Positions 23,561 through 27,894 of a DNA stretch of 27,894 bases are shown here, piece by piece. The position numbers and the translations under genes were made by a program. The DNA lies in contig CBINIT010000012.1 of the NCBI GenBank assembly GCA_966250865.1, positions 1 to 27,894 of the forward strand. The letters are read 5' to 3'. A model generated the notes under the pieces. The model was given only the letters and a program-made list of their open reading frames with translations, was not told where the DNA came from and did no database searches. The first letter of the stretch is position 1. Each line of letters begins with the position of its first letter. This DNA is from CAYGGE01 sp966250865 (GTDB taxonomy: Bacteria; Patescibacteriota; UBA1384; CAYGGE01).

Positions 23561-24196
23561 ATGGAAAAAATGAACGTTACGCAATTACTGCACGATATCC
23601 GAAACACCCTTGCCTGTCTCAAAGTTAATCTTCAGATTGCTGAGTCCGAACAATCAACTTCAGCATTAAAGCGCGCTACGCTAGCTATGAGCAGCATCGA
23701 GCAACAGCTACAAAGTATGGTGAGCACAGGAGGAGAAAAAACGCCACCATCTTTTTCCCCGGTACTACTTATCATGGAAGCGATCGACCTTTTCGCTGGA
23801 CGAGCGAAGAATAAAGATATTCAAATTGTTCTTATGAGCGAAGTACGTATCCAGCTCAGCGGGAGCAGCTATCAATTTAACCGTATTATCTCCAACCTGC
23901 TCAGCAATGCGATTGACGCATGTCCAAGTCATTCAGGGCTGATCTGGATCAATCTTAAATATCAAGGAGATACACTTCTTCTCAATATCGCCGATAACGG
24001 CTGTGGAATCGAGTACAGGGATCTTCAAAAACTATACAACCCGGACTACACCACAAAGGAACCCAAGGCCTCTAGAGGGGCAGGTCTCTTTATAACGAAA
24101 AATCTTGTTCGCCACGAATTTAGCGGCAGCATCACCGCCAAAAGTTTTGTCGGGCTTGGCACGACATTTAGCGTGGAACTGCCTCTGCTACCTTAA
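23561..24196 (+). CDS. Minimal sensorless histidine kinase
   Basis: 211-aa kinase without TM segments or an input domain. The phospho-acceptor H box is at the very N-terminus (LLHDIRNTLACLKVNLQ, His11). A dimerisation helix pair (to ~57) and an HATPase domain follow: N box NRIISNLLSNAIDA (107-120, Asn116), G1 IADNGCGIE (143-151, Asp145), F box YNPDYTTK (159-166), G2 GAGLFI (173-178) and G3 GLGTTF. It presumably phosphorylates the adjacent OmpR-type regulator. The signal must come from a partner protein, from its own fold, or from reversed control (phosphatase), none of which can be told here. Its TAA overlaps the stop of the convergent aldo/keto reductase in the palindrome TTAA. Confidence 0.92.
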   Translation: MEKMNVTQLLHDIRNTLACLKVNLQIAESEQSTSALKRATLAMSSIEQQLQSMVSTGGEKTPPSFSPVLLIMEAIDLFAGRAKNKDIQIVLMSEVRIQLSGSSYQFNRIISNLLSNAIDACPSHSGLIWINLKYQGDTLLLNIADNGCGIEYRDLQKLYNPDYTTKEPKASRGAGLFITKNLVRHEFSGSITAKSFVGLGTTFSVELPLLP

Positions 24197-25071
24197 AGAT
24201 AGTTCAATGGGACAGCATCTGAGACCGATTCTTGATCAGGATACCTTTGACGAAGTAATTCAATGTCTTGAGTTTCCATCGTCCAACCAAAAGCACCAAG
24301 ATTTTCTTTCAAATGCTCTCTTGTACTTGTTTTGGCTAAAGTGACGACGTGGTCTTGGCTGATAAGCCAGTTAAGTGCAATCTGAGCTGCAGTTTTTCCA
24401 TACTTATCCATCATCTGCTTAAGTGCATCAGGAGGATTGTCGAGCAGCATGCCCTTCTGCAAGGGACGCCAAGCAGTAAACAGTACGTCGTTGTCCTGAC
24501 AATACTTCAGCAGCCCTAGAAGCTCAGCCTCTCGATATTTCAGATTAAGATGGAGTTGATTCGTCACAATTTTATGTGAGGTTGCCGATTGCGCTAGCCT
24601 AAACCGCTCAACAGTAAAATTACTCACACCTATCGCTCGCACAAGCCCTTCGCTCAATAGTTCGTCTAACGCCCGCATAGTATCTTCGATCGGAATGTTG
24701 GGATTGAAGCGGTGCAACAGGTATAGATCGAGATAGTCAGTCCCTAATCGTTCGAGACTTTGTTTAGCTGCCGTTAACAGGTCATAGTAGCCTAAATGGT
24801 CGTAGTGAGCTTTCGAGACAATCTGGAGAGAGGCGCGATCGTGGCCACGGATCGCCTGACCGATAAGCTCCTCTGCTTTGCCTTCGGCATAGCTTTCTGC
24901 GGTATCAAGATGTGTTACTCCGTGCTCAATCGCCAACTGAATCGCTGCAATATCGGCCGCGTCATCGTTTTCCGGGTCTCGATGATGATGGCCGCCCATC
25001 CCCCAAGTTCCTAACCCGTAGACCGGCAGGCTGAATCCGTTTTTCAGTTGTTTGGTCGGAATCGTTTGCAT
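24193..25071 (-). CDS. Aldo/keto reductase
   Basis: NAD(P)H-dependent oxidoreductase with a TIM barrel, 292 aa. The catalytic tetrad is intact: Asp56 and Tyr61 in THLDTAESYAEG (53-64), Lys87 in IVSKAHY, and His120 in DLYLLHRFNP. Cofactor-site features IGVSNF, TNQLHLNLKYRE and TLAKTSTREHLKENLG follow. A GHHHRD run (27-32) sits in the first loop. The substrate cannot be read from sequence. The start lacks a ribosome binding site; a -10-like TAGAGT ends 6 nt upstream. The 3' end overlaps the kinase stop by 4 nt on the opposite strand. Confidence 0.93.
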   Translation of the reverse strand: MQTIPTKQLKNGFSLPVYGLGTWGMGGHHHRDPENDDAADIAAIQLAIEHGVTHLDTAESYAEGKAEELIGQAIRGHDRASLQIVSKAHYDHLGYYDLLTAAKQSLERLGTDYLDLYLLHRFNPNIPIEDTMRALDELLSEGLVRAIGVSNFTVERFRLAQSATSHKIVTNQLHLNLKYREAELLGLLKYCQDNDVLFTAWRPLQKGMLLDNPPDALKQMMDKYGKTAAQIALNWLISQDHVVTLAKTSTREHLKENLGAFGWTMETQDIELLRQRYPDQESVSDAVPLNYL

Positions 25072-25077
25072 ACTAAG

Positions 25078-25083
25078 ACTCTA
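25078..25083 (-). promoter_or_regulatory. Candidate leaderless -10 of the aldo/keto reductase gene
   Basis: Minus-strand TAGAGT (4/6 match) ends 6 nt before ATG 25071 and no Shine-Dalgarno sequence is present. The hexamer is weak and there is no clear -35; the spacing, shared with other genes here, is the main argument. Confidence 0.35.
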
Positions 25084-25114
25084 CATCACGACGAATAGAA
25101 ATGCTATCTGAACC

Positions 25115-25143
25115 TTGAAATTTGACCTTTTTTATGATAGAGT
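25115..25143 (+). promoter_or_regulatory. Promoter of the rnpB-tRNA transcript
   Basis: TTGAAA (25115-25120, 5/6 match) and TAGAGT (25138-25143, 4/6) have a 17-nt spacer. The predicted start near 25150 coincides with the first base of helix P1 of RNase P RNA. Confidence 0.6.
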
Positions 25144-25150
25144 AAATCTG

Positions 25151-25503
25151 CCTTATGGAATCAGGCTGATCACTCCGAGCAATCGGGGAGGAAAGTCCTG
25201 GCACGATAGAGTAGCGTACCCGCTAGATTCCGATGTCTCGTCGGGAAGAAGTGGGCCGTCGAAAGGCGAGGGAATAGTACAACAGAAAGTATACCGCCGA
25301 TGTTCCGCAAGGAGCAGGCAAGGTTGAAATCGCGAGGTAAGAGCTCACGCTTTCTGCCAGCAATGGCAGTCTGTGAAAACCCTGCGTCGTGCAAGTCCAG
25401 TGGACCCGATCATCACATACCGTTACTCGCGGGGTGTCCCCGGGTCTGGACGCATAGAGAGATGTCAGCTAGAACAGAACCAGGCTTACTCGGTTCCATA
25501 AGG
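25151..25503 (+). ncRNA. rnpB: RNase P RNA, type A-like
   Basis: Catalytic RNA of ribonuclease P, which trims the 5' leaders of tRNA precursors. Its conserved segments occur in order: GGGGAGGAAAGTCC (25185-25198), ACAGAAAGTATACCGCC (25282-25298), GAGGTAAGAGCTCACGC (25334-25350) and ACAGAACCAGGCTTA (25474-25488). The ends are set by helix P1: CCTTATGGAATC (25151-25162) pairs with GGTTCCATAAGG (25492-25503) over 12 bp with one G-U. GTCCAG (25395-25400) and CTGGAC (25446-25451) form a late stem near the P15 position. At about 353 nt it is close to the usual 350-400. Open frames on both strands here are shadows. It ends 13 nt before a tRNA with no terminator between them. Confidence 0.96.
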
Positions 25504-25516
25504 TCTAATAACATAA

Positions 25517-25590
25517 TCCGGGATCGTCTAACGGCAGGACACCACCCTTTGGAGGTGGCTATCTTGGTTCGAATCCAAGTCCCGGAGCCA
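25517..25590 (+). tRNA. tRNA-Gln (anticodon TTG), CCA encoded
   Basis: A full cloverleaf can be folded: acceptor TCCGGGA/TCCCGGA (25517-25523/25580-25586), D stem GTCT/GGAC, anticodon stem CCACC/GGTGG with loop CTTTGGA (anticodon TTG, reading CAA/CAG), a 4-nt variable region, T stem CTTGG/CCAAG with TTCGAAT, discriminator G and encoded CCA (25588-25590). It lies 13 nt downstream of rnpB and appears to share its transcript. Its 3' end forms part of a long inverted repeat around the terminator. Confidence 0.97.
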
Positions 25591-25635
25591 AAAGAAATAT
25601 AGTCACCGTAAGGTGGCTGTTTTTCTTTTGGCTCC
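25584..25635 (+). terminator. Terminator nested in a 14-bp inverted repeat
   Basis: AGTCACC (25601-25607) and GGTGGCT (25612-25618) pair (one G-U) around a GUAA tetraloop and are followed by GTTTTTCTTTT, a strong Rho-independent terminator for the rnpB-tRNA unit. Around it GGAGCCAAAAGAAA (25584-25597), which includes the tRNA 3' end, is perfectly complementary to TTTCTTTTGGCTCC (25622-25635). Confidence 0.9.
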
Positions 25636-25655
25636 ATCTGTAGTAAAACTAGGAT

Positions 25656-26075
25656 ATGAAGAACAATGCACTCCTCTATTTTATCTGGTCTATTGCGATC
25701 ATTGGCACTCTTGGCAGTCTCTACTTTAGCGAAGTCATGCACCTACCGCCATGCGTCCTTTGCTGGTACCAACGAATCTGCCTTTACCCGCTTGCGGTCA
25801 TCATCGGCATTGGCATATACCGAAAAGATCAGCATCTACCGTACTACGTTCTGCCACTTTCGATTGTCGGTTTCTGTATCGCTCTGTACCACAACTTGCT
25901 CTATTACCGCATCTTGCCTGAATCGGCAGCCCCGTGCAGTGCTGGCGTTTCCTGCACGATTAAACTTATCGAATGGTTTGGGTTCATAACGATTCCGCTG
26001 CTATCTCTCATCGCCTTTACCCTTATTACCTTATTGATCTTTATCTACCTCAAGGAAAGGAAGAATCGTGAATAA
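25656..26075 (+). CDS. DsbB/BdbC-like disulfide bond formation protein
   Basis: Four-TM quinone-linked membrane oxidase that reoxidises a DsbA-like partner. The 139-aa protein has the two cysteine pairs of the family: PPCVLCWYQR (Cys33, Cys36) after the first TM, and Cys94/Cys100 in the second external loop (APCSAGVSC). Length matches the short BdbC type. Only a short AGGA precedes ATG. It is the first gene of a three-gene operon and overlaps the DsbA-like gene by 8 nt. Exported proteins with paired cysteines in this window (14667-16007, possibly 16893-17579 and 6168-6638) are plausible clients. Confidence 0.93.
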   Translation: MKNNALLYFIWSIAIIGTLGSLYFSEVMHLPPCVLCWYQRICLYPLAVIIGIGIYRKDQHLPYYVLPLSIVGFCIALYHNLLYYRILPESAAPCSAGVSCTIKLIEWFGFITIPLLSLIAFTLITLLIFIYLKERKNRE

Positions 26076-26718
26076 TGAAGGAAAAGTAGTTATCGGTATT
26101 GGCATCCTGACGCTTGCTATTTTTATTGCTATTGTCGCCTTCGGCAGCAATAGCCGGCCGACTAAGATTGAGCCAAAGGCCGTCGAAAGTCCCTCGATCA
26201 CCCGTGACGATAGTCATAAGACCGGTAGCGGCACTGTTACTGTCACCGAGTTTGGTGACTTTCAGTGTCCCGCCTGCGGTGCGGCTTTTCCCGTTCTCGA
26301 ACAGGCTAGACAAGCATATGCTGGGAAGATTACTTTTGTCTTTCGTAATCTACCGCTCATGAGCATCCACCCCAACGCATTGCTGGCAGCTCAAGCCGCT
26401 GAGGCGGCAGCGAAGCAGGGAAAGTTCTGGGAAATGCACGATAAACTTTTCCTTAATCAAGACAATTGGTCATCGAGCTTAAATCCAGAATCGACTTTCA
26501 CGAGCTACGCCTCAGAATTAAAACTCGACACTAAGCAATTCAAAAAAGACTTAGGAAGCTCCAGCATTGCCGACCGGATAGCCCTCGATCTCGGTGACGC
26601 TGAGGCGCTTGGACTGAGCAGTACACCAAGTATTTTCGTTAATGGCAAAGCAATCGATGCGAGCCAATCCCTACCCGATGCACTGCACACTGCAATTGAA
26701 GCGGAACTGGCATCATGA
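26068..26718 (+). CDS. DsbA-like thiol:disulfide oxidoreductase
   Basis: Membrane-anchored thioredoxin-fold oxidase that donates disulfides to exported proteins. The 216-aa protein has one N-terminal TM (7-26), a linker, then a DsbA/DSBA_Thioredoxin_4 domain: VTVTEFGDFQCPACGAAFP (57-75) with redox pair CPAC (Cys67, Cys70), an alpha-helical insertion (about 103-180) and the cis-Pro loop STPSIFVNGK (185-194, Pro187). The start is GTG at 26068 with AAGGAAG just ahead. An ATG at 26075 is out of frame. It overlaps the DsbB-like gene by 8 nt and the next small gene by 4 nt, which implies coupled translation and joint function. Confidence 0.94.
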   Translation: MNNEGKVVIGIGILTLAIFIAIVAFGSNSRPTKIEPKAVESPSITRDDSHKTGSGTVTVTEFGDFQCPACGAAFPVLEQARQAYAGKITFVFRNLPLMSIHPNALLAAQAAEAAAKQGKFWEMHDKLFLNQDNWSSSLNPESTFTSYASELKLDTKQFKKDLGSSSIADRIALDLGDAEALGLSSTPSIFVNGKAIDASQSLPDALHTAIEAELAS

Positions 26719-26900
26719 TTAGCGTGTTCATAACCACCGCCTTCGCTCATGAAGGCGAGCACCTCCCCACTCAGCCTGAGATTAGCTATGCATCATTTGG
26801 TACGGGCGCCCAAATTGCAACTGCCGTTATCCTTGTTCTGATTGTTGTTATCGGTGCCTTGGTGATCATCTACAATAAGAACGCCCATAAGGCGAAGTAA
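26715..26900 (+). CDS. Small single-TM protein of the dsb operon, unknown
   Basis: 61-aa protein starting in the ATGA overlap with the DsbA-like stop, hence probably translated by coupling. It has a short hydrophobic start ending in FAHEGEH, an extracytoplasmic segment of about 20 residues with three histidines or acids in HEGEH, one TM (33-53) and a basic tail (NKNAHKAK). It has no cysteine, so it is not itself a redox protein. HEGEH may bind a metal; that is speculation. I see no terminator after it. Confidence 0.7.
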   Translation: MISVFITTAFAHEGEHLPTQPEISYASFGTGAQIATAVILVLIVVIGALVIIYNKNAHKAK

Positions 26901-26976
26901 CTACCGACACCTCCCCCTGAAACAATAACCAGTCGACGGCCTCGCTCAGCTTTCTAACTAGAGGTTGCCAGCCTAT

Positions 26977-27004
26977 TTGACAAGATCAATAAAAAGGGTA
27001 TTCT
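26977..27004 (+). promoter_or_regulatory. guaB promoter
   Basis: Perfect TTGACA (26977-26982), 16-nt spacer and TATTCT (26999-27004). Initiation near 27011 would leave a ~10-nt leader barely containing AAGGAG (27010-27015). The preceding stretch 26901-26976 shows nothing else I can support. Confidence 0.7.
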
Positions 27005-27020
27005 ATGAAAAAGGAGCCAT

Positions 27021-27894
27021 GTGAAATACGGTGATATTTTTGATTTATATCTAACTTTCGACGACGTTCTCATCAAGCCCAATATTTCGAGCGTTAAGCC
27101 AAGTCAAGTCGACATTGGCTCTTTTGTAACAAAAAAGATCCGGTTAGAGCTGCCTATCTTATCTGCTGCAATGGACCGTGTAACGGAAGCAGATATGGCT
27201 ATTGCCCTCGGAAAACTTGGCGGGCTTGGCGTTCTGCATCGAAATAATACTACCGAAGCCCAAGTGGCTATGGTAAAGAAAGTTAAAGCGGCAGGCGTCA
27301 TCACTGCAGCCGCGTGCGGTCCAACCGACATCGACCGAGCCAAGCAACTCGATGAAGCAGGGTGTGACATCATTGTCCTCGACTCTGCCCACGGTCACAA
27401 TATTCATGTCGTAGAAGGTGCAAGGCAGATCAAGAAAGCAGTGAAGGCACAGATTATCGTTGGCAATGTTGCTACGGCTGAAAGCGCTAAACCGATTGCT
27501 GAGTTTGCAGACGGTATAAAAGTTGGCATCGGGCCAGGATCAATCTGTACGACTCGGGTTGTCTCAGGTGTGGGTGTGCCCCAAATTTCAGCGATCCTTG
27601 AAGTTGCCCAAGTCGCCAAACGCTACGGCGTTCCAGTGATTGCCGATGGCGGCATGCATTACCCTGGCGACGGCGCTAAGGCCTTGGCCGCTGGCGCTGA
27701 TGCCCTTATGTTCGGCAGCGTTCTTGCCGGAACCACTGAAGCGCCAGGAAAAATCGTTACCAAAGACGGCAAAAAACTTAAGGAATACCGTGGCATGGGT
27801 TCAGTTGCCGTCATGGCCGAGAACCAAAGCAGTGATCGATATCTTCAGAAAGACAGTAAGAAAAAGACTGCCGAGGGAATTGAAGCATACGTCC
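27021..27894 (+). CDS. guaB: IMP dehydrogenase without CBS domains, 3'-truncated
   Basis: Oxidises IMP to XMP with NAD+, the committed step of GMP synthesis. 291 codons are visible and the frame runs off the window. LTFDDVLIKP (11-20), PILSAAMDRVTE (45-56), DSAHGHN (121-127), GNVAT (148-152), the catalytic loop VGIGPGSICTTRVVSGVGVPQ with Cys176, ADGG (208-211) and the flap YRGMGSVAVM (256-265) identify it. Between GGLGVLHRN and DSAHGHN there are only about 45 residues; the usual ~120-aa CBS pair is missing. TTRVVSGVGVPQ and RGMGS favour IMPDH over GMP reductase, which also lacks CBS. The start is GTG 27021 with AAGGAG 5 nt ahead; a nearby ATG at 27005 is in another frame and soon stops. Confidence 0.9.
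   Translation, partial: MKYGDIFDLYLTFDDVLIKPNISSVKPSQVDIGSFVTKKIRLELPILSAAMDRVTEADMAIALGKLGGLGVLHRNNTTEAQVAMVKKVKAAGVITAAACGPTDIDRAKQLDEAGCDIIVLDSAHGHNIHVVEGARQIKKAVKAQIIVGNVATAESAKPIAEFADGIKVGIGPGSICTTRVVSGVGVPQISAILEVAQVAKRYGVPVIADGGMHYPGDGAKALAAGADALMFGSVLAGTTEAPGKIVTKDGKKLKEYRGMGSVAVMAENQSSDRYLQKDSKKKTAEGIEAYV

Noticed and set aside
25588..25635. tRNA-end duplication as an attachment site of an integrated element
   Set aside because: Attachment duplications are direct repeats beside an integrase; this copy is inverted, 30 nt away, and no integrase or foreign genes follow.
25115..25742. Several open frames on both strands between the aldo/keto reductase and dsbB
   Set aside because: They lie within the RNase P RNA, the tRNA and the terminator and show no protein-like features; the RNA genes explain the sequence.
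27005..27034. ATG at 27005 as the guaB start
   Set aside because: It is in a different frame and reaches a stop after nine codons.
27021..27894. GMP reductase instead of IMP dehydrogenase
   Set aside because: The lack of CBS fits both, but TTRVVSGVGVPQ and RGMGS are IMPDH-like; GMP reductases usually have a different loop after TTR.
1..27894. UGA recoding as in some CPR lineages
   Set aside because: TGA ends transketolase and the DsbA-like gene at the expected lengths and in ATGA overlaps; no in-frame TGA is needed to complete any gene.

Overview
The window looks like a chromosomal segment of a small-genome bacterium with a monoderm-type envelope, most likely a Patescibacteria/CPR member and perhaps a saccharibacterium. 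That placement is inference. It rests on densely packed housekeeping genes, very short intergenic gaps, tail-to-tail stop codons, several apparently leaderless genes, and a gene mix (YibE/F, class A PBP, MurJ, Ddl, Lgt, standalone RecB-type nuclease, bare histidine kinase) with no outer-membrane genes. TGA is a normal stop (for example at 9720-9722 and 26716-26718), which argues against lineages that read UGA as glycine. I see no transposase, integrase, phage gene, CRISPR array or rRNA. Layout: 1-3000 has the 3' part of a GT5 glycogen/starch synthase, ruvA, and a convergent CdaR/PucR-type regulator. 3000-7800 has a class A penicillin-binding protein, a PD-(D/E)XK nuclease with four cysteines suited to an Fe-S cluster, a membrane-anchored His/Cys-rich protein coupled to lgt, and two tiny membrane proteins. 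7890-10582 is a coupled transketolase-transaldolase operon. 10583-16854 (minus strand) has lepA, a membrane-anchored protein of unknown function, murJ, a large secreted protein of unknown function and an RluB-type pseudouridine synthase. 16893-18837 has a two-TM Ser/Thr/Pro-rich protein and a Y-family polymerase. 18877-22800 (minus) has ddl, a CPA2 cation/proton antiporter and a YibE/F membrane protein. 22889-24196 is an OmpR-type response regulator with a sensorless kinase, followed convergently by an aldo/keto reductase. 25151-25590 holds the RNase P RNA gene and, 13 nt later, tRNA-Gln(TTG), both ending at one strong terminator. 25656-26900 is a three-gene oxidative-folding operon (DsbB-like, DsbA-like, small TM protein). 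The window ends inside an IMP dehydrogenase that lacks the CBS module. How the genes fit together: PBP, MurJ, Ddl and Lgt serve the wall and lipoproteins. DsbA/DsbB would oxidise exported proteins such as the four-cysteine 446-aa protein. Transketolase and transaldolase supply pentose and aldose phosphates, and guaB feeds guanine nucleotides. RuvA, the Y-family polymerase and the nuclease serve DNA repair. Most notable observations: (1) five genes without a Shine-Dalgarno sequence each have a -10-like hexamer exactly 6 nt before the start codon, predicting leaderless mRNAs; (2) rnpB and tRNA-Gln appear to share one transcript, so RNase P would process its own RNA's precursor; (3) the 3' end of that tRNA is one arm of a 14-bp inverted repeat enclosing the terminator; (4) the CBS-less IMPDH; (5) three convergent gene pairs whose stop codons share a palindrome. 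I did not find a clearly new multi-gene defence or mobile system.
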